Below, piece by piece: positions 32,642-42,643 of a DNA stretch of 64,000 nt. The stretch's first letter is position 1; every line of letters begins with the position of its first letter. A program made the position numbers and the translations under genes. Below the pieces are notes generated by a model that worked only from the letters and a program-made list of their open reading frames with translations, did no database searches and had not been told where the DNA came from. Origin of the DNA: Emticicia sp051209875 (GTDB lineage: Bacteria; Bacteroidota; Bacteroidia; Cytophagales; Spirosomataceae); the NCBI RefSeq assembly GCF_051209875.1, contig NZ_JBNTQY010000001.1:5084001-5148000 (forward strand). The letters are read 5' to 3'.

Positions 32642-35004
32642 CACTCACTCCTTAAACTCCTCACAGGATTCATCATAGCTGTTTTGATAACTTGGTAACT
32701 TATGGTGAGAATTGCAATCATGAAAACTAAACAGAAAAACAGGCTCATCAATTCAATATTGATGCTTGTATGAAAAGTAAAAATACTAAGCAAGAAAAGC
32801 CCCGAAACATAGCCAATCGGTAAAGCAATGATTCCTGCAATAAGCAATAATTTCATAAAACTCCACGAGAGAATTTTTACTATTTCCCAAATAGATGCTC
32901 CCATTACTTTGCGAATTCCGATTTCTTTGATGCGTTTTTCGGTACTATAAGTGACCATTCCAAGCAAGCCCATGATGGCAATTACAAAAATAACCATCGA
33001 AGCCATGCCCATCATTTTCATATCTTCGGCAGGGTAATAGCGGTCGTACATGTCTTTTTCGTACCAAGAATACACTATTGTTTGGTATGGATATTTAGCT
33101 TTCCAAAGTGTTTTCATTTCTGCTAAAAAATCATCTTGCGAAATCTTTTCGGTAGTTTGAACCGAAAGTACCTGAAACTGTGCTGGATTATATTGAAAAA
33201 CCAAAGGTTGAATTTCAAACTGATAATTGAAATGACAAAAATTTTGTACTACTCCCACTACTTGGGCTTCGGTAGCATTATTGAGAATGATTGACTTACC
33301 AATTGCCTCTTTGATTGTACCCAAATGAAGTCGCTCTACCGCTTTTTGGTTGATTACAACAAAGTTTGTAGCAGAATCAGATTTTGAAAGGGGCAAATTT
33401 TGACCAGCTAAAAACTTCAAGTTCATGTTCTCGATGAAATTTCTGTCTGCTGCATAGTAATACGCCGCCTCATTTTTATCTGTTTTTTGAGCTTTCACCG
33501 CAAATTCGGCTGTCATTCCACCAAAAGGATTTGAGGTGAGACCAACTTTTTCTACATTTTTATTTTTTTCAATTTCATCTATTAGCAAAGCATAATTTTT
33601 ATCGACAAGCGTAATATTAAAAATACCTTTTCGATTAAAATTATCATTTTCAGTAGCCATATAATCAAACTGGCTGTACATGTGAACGATAAAGAAAATA
33701 AAACTCATCGTAACCACAAACTGAATGACTACAAGACTTTTACGGAAACTTATTTTACCAAAAGATGCAGGCGAAAGCGTACCTTTCAACACACTTACTG
33801 GTTGAAACCCTGATAATATCCAAGCGGGCAATGCTCCAGCCAAAATGCCCAATAATAGCGTAAAAGCTAAGAAAATAAGCCAAATAATACCTTGATTTTC
33901 AACATCCCATGTTACCCATTGCACATGAATGGTTTGTTTCATCAAAAACAAAATCGTTACCCCAATAAATAGAGCAAACACAGCTATTACAACAGCCTCG
34001 CATATAAATTGAAAAATCAATTGACGACGAACGGCCCCCATTACCTTTCTTACACCCACTTCTCTCGAACGACTCAATGAACGAGCCAAAGTAAGATTGG
34101 TATAATTGAAGCCCGCCAATAAAAGAATCATAATTGGAATCGCAAAATTGAAAGAAATGTCTGCCAAATCTTCAACATAAGGATTAAAACGAAGTTTTTC
34201 CAAACTCGGCGAAATGTCTTTGAGAGCTTGTTTGCGAAATTGATTAGTTTTTTTGGCAGAAACGATATTTTCGTTACTCTTACTGGCAATTTCATTGAGT
34301 GCCAAATCAAGCGAATTTGGCTGTGCATTGGCTCGTAGTTTAACAAAAGTATGGGTTTTATAGTCTCCCCAAGACTGTGGTTGAGTGGCTTCTTTATTAA
34401 TATTAACATAAGTTGCCATCGAGACCATTACGTCACTTCTGAACTGGGTTTGCTTCTTAAAAGGTTTCAAAACGCCAGTTATCTTAAACGAACCATAAGT
34501 TGGGTGTGTTAGAATTTTCCCCACAGGATTAACCTCATTAAAGAAGTTCTCTGCCATTTCATGACTCAAAACAAGACTATTTGGCTCGGTTGGCAACGAA
34601 CCGTTGGCTAAACTAAAGCCAAAAACATCGAAAAAAGTAGGTTCAACATAGATAGTATTTACACGTATTGTTTTTATTCGATTGTTGAGTTCCCAACCAA
34701 AATCTCTCACAACTTTTGTGGCTTTTTCGACACAAACATAGTTGTTTTTCAAATTATCAGCCAACAAATAAGGCGAAGAAGCATAGCTGACGGTACCGCC
34801 TTCATTCGATTTTTCGTCAGTAATAATGCGATAAATTCGGTCGGAATTTGGATGGAAATTATCAAACTCGAAAGAACTTTCCAACTGCATCAAAGAAAGC
34901 AAAGCAAACGGAATTGCCAAACCCAGACCCATGATATTGATGAAAGAAAAAAGTTTATTTTTCCAAAGATTACGAAAGGCGATTTTTAGATAGTTTTTTA
35001 GCAT
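32641..35004 (-). CDS. FtsX/MacB-type ABC permease A (distal end of array)
   Basis: This 787-residue permease is the last of the array in transcription order. The coupling motifs are SREVGVRKVMGAVRRQ (about 315) and RIKEIGIRKVMGAS (about 690). It starts MLKNYLKIAFRNLWKNK and ends NPVRSLRSE, a variant of the family tail. The first periplasmic domain has the conserved FFDVFGFSLANGSLP and PNSLVLSHEMAENFF segments. It belongs to none of the closely related pairs in the array, so it is probably an old member. A REP-like hairpin lies directly after its stop. No ATPase gene follows within the 238 bases to the next gene, which points the same way. Confidence 0.92.
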   Translation of the reverse strand: MLKNYLKIAFRNLWKNKLFSFINIMGLGLAIPFALLSLMQLESSFEFDNFHPNSDRIYRIITDEKSNEGGTVSYASSPYLLADNLKNNYVCVEKATKVVRDFGWELNNRIKTIRVNTIYVEPTFFDVFGFSLANGSLPTEPNSLVLSHEMAENFFNEVNPVGKILTHPTYGSFKITGVLKPFKKQTQFRSDVMVSMATYVNINKEATQPQSWGDYKTHTFVKLRANAQPNSLDLALNEIASKSNENIVSAKKTNQFRKQALKDISPSLEKLRFNPYVEDLADISFNFAIPIMILLLAGFNYTNLTLARSLSRSREVGVRKVMGAVRRQLIFQFICEAVVIAVFALFIGVTILFLMKQTIHVQWVTWDVENQGIIWLIFLAFTLLLGILAGALPAWILSGFQPVSVLKGTLSPASFGKISFRKSLVVIQFVVTMSFIFFIVHMYSQFDYMATENDNFNRKGIFNITLVDKNYALLIDEIEKNKNVEKVGLTSNPFGGMTAEFAVKAQKTDKNEAAYYYAADRNFIENMNLKFLAGQNLPLSKSDSATNFVVINQKAVERLHLGTIKEAIGKSIILNNATEAQVVGVVQNFCHFNYQFEIQPLVFQYNPAQFQVLSVQTTEKISQDDFLAEMKTLWKAKYPYQTIVYSWYEKDMYDRYYPAEDMKMMGMASMVIFVIAIMGLLGMVTYSTEKRIKEIGIRKVMGASIWEIVKILSWSFMKLLLIAGIIALPIGYVSGLFLLSIFTFHTSINIELMSLFFCLVFMIAILTISYQVIKTAMMNPVRSLRSE

Positions 35005-35022
35005 AAGACTCCTAAGATTACG

Positions 35023-35112
35023 AATCCCGCCCCTAAAGGGGGATTTAAAATGTAAATAAAAAACTATCCCTTACTCCCAATCGGGAGTTTGGGTCGGACC
35101 GCCGAAGCGGGT
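35023..35112. repeat. Intergenic repeat region with hairpins between permeases A and B
   Basis: This gap contains CCGCCCCTAAAGGGGG, the hairpin ACTCCC / GGGAGT (35073-35088) and GGACCGCCGAAGCGGG. The GCCGAAG word recurs at 62117-62140. It probably derives from dispersed repeats and leaves no room for a promoter near the start of permease A. Confidence 0.45.
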
Positions 35113-37530
35113 TCACTCCGCTTTCAAACTCTCCACAGGATTTATCAATGCTGCTTTTAATGTCTGAAAACCTACTAATAATAAGACTATTAAGGCAAAA
35201 ACTACTCCGACCAAAGCAAAGGTAAACCATGTTAAATCAATGCGATAGGAATAATTTTGTAGCCATTTGTTCATACCCATCATCGTAAAAGGCAATGAAA
35301 TGATTATTGCCACTAACATCAAAACCAAAAACTCTTTCATAAAAAGTATAATAATGCTTATACTCGAAGCTCCCAGCACTTTTCTGATACCTAACTCTTT
35401 GGTTCTGCGAACAATACTGAGCGAAACCACGCCTAAAATACCCAGCAAGACGATGATAAGAGCAAGAACAGTGGCTACTTCGGCAGCACGCTTGAGTTGA
35501 ATTTCTGACTGATAAAGCTTTTGGAGCGTATCATCAGTAAAAGTATATTCAAAGGGAGCATTAGGCATTAATTGTTTCCATTTTGCTTCAATCTTCGTCA
35601 TCGTTTCACCAAGATTAGTAGGGTGAATTCTGAAAGATAAATACCGATAAAAGTTATTGTCTCGCACGTGCATAAAGGCAATCGGCCCAATAGTTTTGTG
35701 CATCGACTCAAAGTGAAAGTTTTTGCAAATCCCTGCAATCGTAAAAATTGTAGGCGAATAGTGCATCCTAATTTTTTGTCCTAAAGCATCTGAAGGCTGC
35801 TTAAAACCTAAAGATTTGATAGCTTCTTCGTTTAAAACTATTTGATTTGGCTGAAAACTACTTCCTTTCGCTTGAAAAAACTGACCTTCGAGCAATGGAA
35901 TCTGATAAGTTTCAGCATATTTTTCGTCGGTAACGAGCGTGGGCGTATAAACAGCTTGAGTAGAATCTTGTCCCATTTTATAAATACCACTGCTAAAACC
36001 AAAGCCACCATCAGGAATTATCCATGATAAACTTACTTGGCTCACTTCTTTTAGTTTTGCCATTTCATTACGAATCGTTTCCATCTTTTCAACACCCGCA
36101 GGTGACCAATCACGGGGAACTCTTATCGAAAAAACTGAGGCTTTATTATAGCCTAAATCTTTATTGAAAAAATAATTTACTTGCTTAGAAACAACCATCG
36201 CTCCGCCAAAAACAAAAAGTGCCACGGCAAATTGAGAAACAATGAGTAATCTTCTGAATAATACATTTTCTTTGACAGATTTTAGTTTTCCTTTCATCGA
36301 GTCAACCGATGGCAAAGTAGCCAATACAAAAGCTGGATATGCTCCTGATAATAAGCCAATTAGTAAAGCAAGTATCAATCCTGCAAGAAAAAAGTAAAGT
36401 GGGGCATGAAATACCGATATAATTTCTTTTTGCAAGACTTTTTCAAAAGAAGGTCGGAAAATTTGATATAAAACCAAAGAAAACACCAAGCTAAAGATTG
36501 AGATAATGATAGATTCAGTCAAAAACTGGCGAAGCACTTGTTTTTTTGTGCCACCCAACACTTTTCTTACGCCAATTTCTTTGAGTCTTGAAGAAGATGC
36601 TCCAATGGAAATATTGACAAAATTGACAATCGACATCAATAAAATAAACACAGCCACGAGCGAAAGCGTCCATATTGTCTTTTTTACGATTCCATTGTTT
36701 GCCTCTTGATATACATCTTTCAAAGGCACTAAATAAGTGTGTAAGTTTTGACTGATTTCACTCGGTACATTGACTGCGATTAATTGTGCCAAAGGTTTTT
36801 CTAAATCTTCTTTTTTTACGCCGTTATTGAGTTCAACATAATGGACAATGTATGGATTATTCCAAGAACTGTATTGATTTCTACCAAAAAAATTGGCATT
36901 ACTAAATGACATCAAAATCGGGAAAGATTTTCCAGCATTAGTAAGATTTGTAATTGAATTATAGGGTAATTTGTCCAAAACGCCCGTAATCATAAACTCT
37001 TGTTTACCGCCTGAAAAGGATTCTACCGTGAGCGATTGTCCAATAACATCTGATTTTCCAAAATATTTAATCGCTTGATCGGAAGAAATAACGATTGAGT
37101 TGGGTTGTTGCAAAGCCGTACGAGCATCGCCATGAATGAGCGGAAAACCATACATCGTAAGAAGCGTAGAATCTCCCAATTGCAAATCTTCACGAAATAT
37201 TTTTTCGCCTTTGGAAACAACCGTAGAAACCCCATCAAATCGGTAATAGTTTTCTACTAAATTGGGGTAGCTTTGTTTCAATGCTTGGCTCAAAGCTCCG
37301 AGCGAAGCTATTTCTACACCCATGTTTTCTTTTTTCCATTTACTCTGAATCATGTACTGGTTTTCTGCATTTTTCAATGCTCCATTAGTCCGTAATTCTC
37401 CCCACACGTAGCTACCGATGAGTAAAGTAAAAGTGATTCCAACCGATAGACCGAAAATGGTTATCAATGAATAAAATTTGCGTTTTATTAAATTACGCCA
37501 AGCGATTTTTATGTAATTTTTTAACATCAT
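35113..37530 (-). CDS. FtsX/MacB-type ABC permease B
   Basis: This 805-residue permease starts MMLKNYIKIAWRNLIKRKF and ends NPVESLKAE. The coupling motifs are RLKEIGVRKVLGGTKKQ (about 325) and RTKELGIRKVLGASS (about 705). The first periplasmic domain contains TMYGFPLIHGDARTALQQPNSIVISSDQAIKYFG in pieces typical of MacB_PCD. The NPVES tail and SLSIVRRTKELG differ from the other members, so it is a divergent lineage. Permease A follows 108 bases downstream across a repeat-rich gap. Confidence 0.92.
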   Translation of the reverse strand: MMLKNYIKIAWRNLIKRKFYSLITIFGLSVGITFTLLIGSYVWGELRTNGALKNAENQYMIQSKWKKENMGVEIASLGALSQALKQSYPNLVENYYRFDGVSTVVSKGEKIFREDLQLGDSTLLTMYGFPLIHGDARTALQQPNSIVISSDQAIKYFGKSDVIGQSLTVESFSGGKQEFMITGVLDKLPYNSITNLTNAGKSFPILMSFSNANFFGRNQYSSWNNPYIVHYVELNNGVKKEDLEKPLAQLIAVNVPSEISQNLHTYLVPLKDVYQEANNGIVKKTIWTLSLVAVFILLMSIVNFVNISIGASSSRLKEIGVRKVLGGTKKQVLRQFLTESIIISIFSLVFSLVLYQIFRPSFEKVLQKEIISVFHAPLYFFLAGLILALLIGLLSGAYPAFVLATLPSVDSMKGKLKSVKENVLFRRLLIVSQFAVALFVFGGAMVVSKQVNYFFNKDLGYNKASVFSIRVPRDWSPAGVEKMETIRNEMAKLKEVSQVSLSWIIPDGGFGFSSGIYKMGQDSTQAVYTPTLVTDEKYAETYQIPLLEGQFFQAKGSSFQPNQIVLNEEAIKSLGFKQPSDALGQKIRMHYSPTIFTIAGICKNFHFESMHKTIGPIAFMHVRDNNFYRYLSFRIHPTNLGETMTKIEAKWKQLMPNAPFEYTFTDDTLQKLYQSEIQLKRAAEVATVLALIIVLLGILGVVSLSIVRRTKELGIRKVLGASSISIIILFMKEFLVLMLVAIIISLPFTMMGMNKWLQNYSYRIDLTWFTFALVGVVFALIVLLLVGFQTLKAALINPVESLKAE

Positions 37531-37608
37531 TTTTGATTTTAAAGATTAAATCTTTAATCTACGCCATAATCCAAAAACTACCGTTAAGTTTAACCTTTTT
37601 TAACTTTT

Positions 37609-40023
37609 TTACTCCGATTTTAAGCTCTTCACAGGATTCATCAAAGCTGCTTTTATTGATTGGTAACTCACTGATAATAAAGCTGTTATAATTCCAACAA
37701 GTCCAGCAACAGCAAATATTTTCCAATTTAAATCTATGCGAGAAGCAAAATTTTCGAGCCATTTTTGCATGAAATAATAACCAATCGGAATAGCAATAAG
37801 GAGCGAAATAATTGTCAATCGAATAGTATCTTTATTCAATAAAATCAAAATTTGAGAAATATTGGCTCCCATCACTTTTCTAATACCTATTTCTTTTGTA
37901 CGATTGAGAGCATTGATTCCTGAAAGTCCAAATAGACCCAAACAGGCTACAAAAATCGCCAATAATGTAGCCGCATTAATGGTTCTCATCCAACGCAGAT
38001 GGTCACGATACCCTTCTTTGATTCTATCATCTAAAAAACTTAGTTCAAATGGTTGATAATCAGCCATTTGTTTCCAGTCTTTTTCTAATTGTTGAATTGT
38101 TTCAGGAATATGATTGGGGCGTAATCTAAAATAAAACTTCCCAATTTGACTTGGATTACAGCGAATAACAATTGGTTTCTGTTCGTCGATCACACTAATA
38201 GAAGTAAAGTCTTTGACCACGCCGATGATTTTAGTCTTCAAAAAGTCATTATAAGCTCCCACTTTGGCAGTTTTTCCTAATGCTTTAAATAGTTTTTCAT
38301 TCACAATTATAGCTTCATTGCCTAAAGTATCAGTTGCAAAAGCCGCTGAAAAGTTACGTCCATTCAAGAATTTTACACCTAAAAAAGGCAGATAATTATA
38401 ATCAACGTTATATACAGCATATTGAAGTGGCTTATTATCAAGTGAATCCAGATTTATGTCATACATGCCAAAGGTGTGGCTTGTTCCCGACATATCAATA
38501 ATATTGGGATTTTGTTGAGCGTATTGATGTAGTTTTTCGGTAAGTAGTTTTGTCTTCGCTTTATTTCCCCAAGCAGTATTATTGACCACCACAATTTGTT
38601 CTTTATCAAAACCCAAATCTTTTTGGTCTAAAAACTTCATTTGTTGGTAAATCACCAAGGCACAAGGAAGCATAATGAGACAAAGCGTGTATTGAGCCAC
38701 TACCAAGGTTTTATAAAAAAATGGATTGACACGAAATGTTTTGTTATTACCCAAAAATGCAATTGGATTTTTGCTCGAAACAAGCATGGCAGGATAAAGC
38801 CCCGCCAGCAAACAAACGATTAAAATAATGGCAATCATCCCCAAAGCTATTGACCAAACGCTAATATCTTGGATTTGTAATTCACTATCAATCAGCGAAT
38901 TATAATAAGGCAAAGCAAGATTTGCTAAAAGCAAAGCAATGCCAAGTGCAATGACAGCAATCAAAAAAGTATCTAAACAAAACTGGGCAATTATTTGCCG
39001 ACGGTTTGCCCCCACTATTTTACGAATTCCTACTTCTTGCATCCTGCGTGCAGAATTGGCAACTGCCAAAAGCACGTAATTGAGGCAAGCAATTATCAAA
39101 ATCAAAGCAGCTATGTAGCTTAGGTTTTTCAGTTGAGAAAGGTTGACGCTATGAAACCACGGGTGAACAGCTAAAAAACTTACTTTGGTCAATGGACTAC
39201 AAGTGAAAACAAAATCAATAGGTTTTACATCGGGAGTGTTTTGAAGATATTGGTCAAAATATTTCAAGCCAAAATGATGTAATTTTTTCTTGAAAACATC
39301 AACAGATACATTTTTATCAAGCTCAATAGCAGTGATGGTATTAAAACTATTCATGCCCGAAGACATATTTTGTTGGTAATCTGGCGAGCTTTCGATAGGG
39401 ATTAAAAAATCGAATTTCATAGAAGAATTACTCGGAATTTTATCCAAAACACCTGTAATTGTACAAATAGTAGGTTTTTCCCAACTTACATTGATATTTT
39501 TACCAATCACGTTTTCCGAACCAAAATAACGATTAGCAAATTGCTGACTTACAATAATACCATTGCGTTGGTTCAAGGCTTGATTTTTATTGCCATATTT
39601 TAGGTCGAAAGAAAAGACTTCTAAGAAATTTTTATCGACAAAAAGTCCTTTCTTTTCATTATAAGTTTTATCCGCATATCGGAATGTTTCTTCCGTTTGC
39701 TTGATTCTGACAACTTCTTTTATTTCGGGCAAAGCAGCTTTCATATCACCCGCTAAAATATGTGGCATGGTTGTGCTATTTCGCTTCACGCCCAAATTCA
39801 TTCCAAATTTTTGGAGCATAATATCAGTAAAGTCGGTCATTTCAATAATATGAATTTGTTCAGACTTTTGATGAAATTTGTCAAAAGAATATTCAAATTG
39901 AATCTGCAAGTAAACCAGCAAACAAAAAGCACTGGCAACCGACAATCCTAAAATATTGATTGTGGAATAAACCTTGTTTTTTACAAGATTTCTGAAGGCG
40001 ATTTTTAGGTAATTTCGTATCAT
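37609..40023 (-). CDS. FtsX/MacB-type ABC permease C
   Basis: This 804-residue permease starts MIRNYLKIAFRNLVKNKVYSTINILGLSV and ends NPVKSLKSE. The coupling motifs are RMQEVGIRKIVGANRRQ (about 325) and RTKEIGIRKVMGANI (about 705). The second is preceded by GINALN instead of the usual VAEQ. The first periplasmic domain is rich in charged loops (EEVVRIKQTEETFRY-like). The gene follows permease D across an 84-base gap that holds a perfect 12-bp inverted repeat. Confidence 0.92.
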   Translation of the reverse strand: MIRNYLKIAFRNLVKNKVYSTINILGLSVASAFCLLVYLQIQFEYSFDKFHQKSEQIHIIEMTDFTDIMLQKFGMNLGVKRNSTTMPHILAGDMKAALPEIKEVVRIKQTEETFRYADKTYNEKKGLFVDKNFLEVFSFDLKYGNKNQALNQRNGIIVSQQFANRYFGSENVIGKNINVSWEKPTICTITGVLDKIPSNSSMKFDFLIPIESSPDYQQNMSSGMNSFNTITAIELDKNVSVDVFKKKLHHFGLKYFDQYLQNTPDVKPIDFVFTCSPLTKVSFLAVHPWFHSVNLSQLKNLSYIAALILIIACLNYVLLAVANSARRMQEVGIRKIVGANRRQIIAQFCLDTFLIAVIALGIALLLANLALPYYNSLIDSELQIQDISVWSIALGMIAIILIVCLLAGLYPAMLVSSKNPIAFLGNNKTFRVNPFFYKTLVVAQYTLCLIMLPCALVIYQQMKFLDQKDLGFDKEQIVVVNNTAWGNKAKTKLLTEKLHQYAQQNPNIIDMSGTSHTFGMYDINLDSLDNKPLQYAVYNVDYNYLPFLGVKFLNGRNFSAAFATDTLGNEAIIVNEKLFKALGKTAKVGAYNDFLKTKIIGVVKDFTSISVIDEQKPIVIRCNPSQIGKFYFRLRPNHIPETIQQLEKDWKQMADYQPFELSFLDDRIKEGYRDHLRWMRTINAATLLAIFVACLGLFGLSGINALNRTKEIGIRKVMGANISQILILLNKDTIRLTIISLLIAIPIGYYFMQKWLENFASRIDLNWKIFAVAGLVGIITALLSVSYQSIKAALMNPVKSLKSE

Positions 40024-40035
40024 ATTTTTAGGTTT

Positions 40036-40096
40036 TTAGGATTTAGGTATTAGGTTTTAGAATTATTTGACGTGGAAACTAATCCCTAAATCCTAA
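40036..40096. repeat. Inverted repeat between permeases D and C
   Basis: TTAGGATTTAGG (40036-40047) and CCTAAATCCTAA (40085-40096) are perfect reverse complements 37 bases apart, in a TTAGG-rich gap. The same 12-bp pair recurs between permeases E and D. It may act as an attenuator, an RNA-stabilising hairpin or a dispersed repeat. Confidence 0.6.
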
Positions 40097-40107
40097 TACC
40101 TCATTAC

Positions 40108-42537
40108 TTACTCCGTCTTCAAACTCTTCACAGGATTCATTAACGCTGCTTTAATTGATTGATAACTCACTGTTAGCAAGGCAATTACAACAACCAAAAT
40201 ACCTGCTAAAGCAAATAGCCACCATTCGATATTGATATGATAGACAAAACCTTGTAGCCATTTGTCCATAGCAAAATAGGCCAACGGCGATGCGATAACA
40301 AGAGCTATTAAAACAGGTTTGAGAAACTCCTTTGATAGCAAAGTGGTAATGCTCAAAACGGATGCTCCGAGCACTTTTCTTACGCCGATTTCCTTGGTTC
40401 TTTGTTCGGCCGTGAACATTGCCAAACCAAAAAGCCCCAAACAACTTATCAAGATTGCAATGAAAGTAAACGAATTGATGATTTTTCGAAGCGTTTTTTC
40501 TTCTACATAAAGGCGTTGTATGTCTTCATCCAAGAAAGTGTATTCAAAAGGTGCATCAGGAATTAGTTTTTTCCAAACTTGCTCAATATTTGATAAAAGA
40601 CTCGCATAATCTTTGGTTTGTGCATCTAAAACTACGTAATCGGGATATACATCATAGTAAGAAAACATTGGGTCAATATCGGTTTTAAGCGAATTGTTAT
40701 TATAATTTTTATGAACACCAATGACCGTGAAAGTTCTAATATTATTGCCAACACCGTTAAAAATCTGTGTACCAATTGCAGTTTCTGGTGTCAGTTTTAA
40801 ATCTGCTACTGCTTTTTCATTCAAAATCACTTGGTTATTAGTATCCGAAGGCATGAAATTTCTTCCAGCAATCATTTTAATACCCATTGTTTTGAAAAAA
40901 TCTTGTTCGACACCATTGTTTTTTATCAAAAACCCTTGGTTCATGCTACCGCCAGCCTTAAAAACTCGCATATCTTGCAAGATTTGCAAAGAAGGATAAT
41001 AAGTAGTTCCTCCCAAGCTTTTCACTTGCTTTTGGTTCAATAATTCATTTTTAAGGGCATTAAATTGTCCTTTGGCTTGGTCGGTTGGTAGCGAAAATAC
41101 AATCTTTTGATTTTGTTCAAAGCCTAAATCTTTGTCTTGAATAAAAGCCAATTGCTTGGAAATCACCAAAACACCAATGATAAGTGTTATGGCAATAGAA
41201 AACTGAAAAACAACTAAGCTTTTACGAAGTAAAACTGAAGCTGGATTGAACTTAAAAGTACCTTTAAGTACACTTACGGGTTTAAAATTAGATAAATAAA
41301 TGGCTGGATAAACTCCTGCAACAAAACCAGTCAGAAGAGCAATCAGAATGGTAATAAATACAATATCAAAATCTTGTAAGAGATTGATTGTCAAGCTACT
41401 ATCAGTCAATGAATTAAGAAATGGCAATAAAATAAGAACAATAGGCAAAGCCAATAAAATGGCAATAAATGCAATGAGAAGCGACTCTCCCAAAAACTGT
41501 CCAACCAAGGCCGAGCGAAATGCTCCAACAGCTTTTCGGACTCCAACTTCTTTAGCTCGTCTGACCGAACGAGCAGTGGTAAGATTGACAAAATTGATAC
41601 AGGCAATGAGTTGAATAAATGCAGCAATTGTCAGTAAAATATACAAAAACGAAATATCTGAAACCTTACCCACTTGATTTTGAATTCCTTTAGAATAAAG
41701 ATGTATATCGGTTAGTTTTTGCATGAAAACTTGCTTTTTCATGCCTAATTCAGCCATTCGTTTTTCGCCGTATCTTTTCAGAAAAGCTGGTATTTTGGCT
41801 TCTAAAGCTTGAGCATTAGCTTTTGGACTGAGTTTTATGTAGGCATACATAAAATTATTCCCGCCCCATTCGGTGTCATTTCTGGCAAATTCGCCTAAAC
41901 CACCGCTATTAAGGTTGACCAAAAAAGTTGGCTTCAAATGTGATTTCCCGAAGTTTTCATCAAACACACCTGTTACTGTATAAGTTGCTACACTAACATT
42001 ATTGCCAATTTTTATGCGTTTGTTGATAGCTTTTTCATCACCGAATAGTTTTTTTGCTACTGCACTCGACAACACAGCCGTATAAGGGGCATCTAACGAA
42101 TGCTCGGGCGAGCCTTCTACAAAACGATAATTGAAAACTTTAAAAAAAGTAGAATCCACCAAATACCCTTTCTCTTGTGTGAAAGTCTCGGTTTTGCCTT
42201 CTACGCCCAAAATATTATTCTTTGAGGTAAAAAAACCAAGTACTCTTGTATATTCCAGCACTTCAGGGAAGTCTTTTTTCATAGTTGGAGCTATAACAGG
42301 CGAAACTGTACAACTATTGAAGATTGGTTGGTCTTTATTAAATTCGATATAGCTTCTTAGTCGATAAATATTAGAAGCATCTTTGTGATGCGTGTCATAA
42401 CCGTATTGGTCTTTGACATATACCAAAATATAAAGGCAACAAACAGTTCCAGCGGTCAAACCCAAAATGTTAAGAAAACTAAACATCTTGTTACGGAAAA
42501 GATTGCGAAAGGCGATTTTTAGGTAATTGCGTATCAT
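40108..42537 (-). CDS. FtsX/MacB-type ABC permease D
   Basis: This 809-residue permease starts MIRNYLKIAFRNLFRNKMFSFLNILGL and ends NPVKSLKTE. The coupling motifs are RAKEVGVRKAVGAFRSA (about 330) and RTKEIGVRKVLGASV (about 710, preceded by AMFTAEQ). The AMFTAEQ segment and the FKPVSVLKG link make it most like permease L at the right end of the array. The last 66 bases of the gene are identical to those of permease E. Confidence 0.93.
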   Translation of the reverse strand: MIRNYLKIAFRNLFRNKMFSFLNILGLTAGTVCCLYILVYVKDQYGYDTHHKDASNIYRLRSYIEFNKDQPIFNSCTVSPVIAPTMKKDFPEVLEYTRVLGFFTSKNNILGVEGKTETFTQEKGYLVDSTFFKVFNYRFVEGSPEHSLDAPYTAVLSSAVAKKLFGDEKAINKRIKIGNNVSVATYTVTGVFDENFGKSHLKPTFLVNLNSGGLGEFARNDTEWGGNNFMYAYIKLSPKANAQALEAKIPAFLKRYGEKRMAELGMKKQVFMQKLTDIHLYSKGIQNQVGKVSDISFLYILLTIAAFIQLIACINFVNLTTARSVRRAKEVGVRKAVGAFRSALVGQFLGESLLIAFIAILLALPIVLILLPFLNSLTDSSLTINLLQDFDIVFITILIALLTGFVAGVYPAIYLSNFKPVSVLKGTFKFNPASVLLRKSLVVFQFSIAITLIIGVLVISKQLAFIQDKDLGFEQNQKIVFSLPTDQAKGQFNALKNELLNQKQVKSLGGTTYYPSLQILQDMRVFKAGGSMNQGFLIKNNGVEQDFFKTMGIKMIAGRNFMPSDTNNQVILNEKAVADLKLTPETAIGTQIFNGVGNNIRTFTVIGVHKNYNNNSLKTDIDPMFSYYDVYPDYVVLDAQTKDYASLLSNIEQVWKKLIPDAPFEYTFLDEDIQRLYVEEKTLRKIINSFTFIAILISCLGLFGLAMFTAEQRTKEIGVRKVLGASVLSITTLLSKEFLKPVLIALVIASPLAYFAMDKWLQGFVYHINIEWWLFALAGILVVVIALLTVSYQSIKAALMNPVKSLKTE

Positions 42538-42564
42538 AATTTTTTAGGTTTTAGAAATTAGGTT

Positions 42565-42625
42565 TTAGGATTTAGGAATTGGGCTTTAGAATTGAGTAAA
42601 GAGAGAACTAATCCCTAAATCCTAA
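42565..42625. repeat. Inverted repeat between permeases E and D
   Basis: TTAGGATTTAGG (42565-42576) and CCTAAATCCTAA (42614-42625), a perfect 12-bp inverted repeat, are the same words as in the next gap at 40036-40096. Further TTAGG words flank it. Shared repeats in adjacent gaps support stepwise duplication of this part of the array. Confidence 0.6.
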
Positions 42626-42643
42626 CACCTAAAACCTCATTAT

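Noticed and set aside
32532..32678. 48-codon plus-strand frame beginning MGEIVCFALGFLAWF
   Set aside because: It runs through a REP-like inverted repeat and into the permease A gene antisense, with no promoter or ribosome-binding site; treated as chance.
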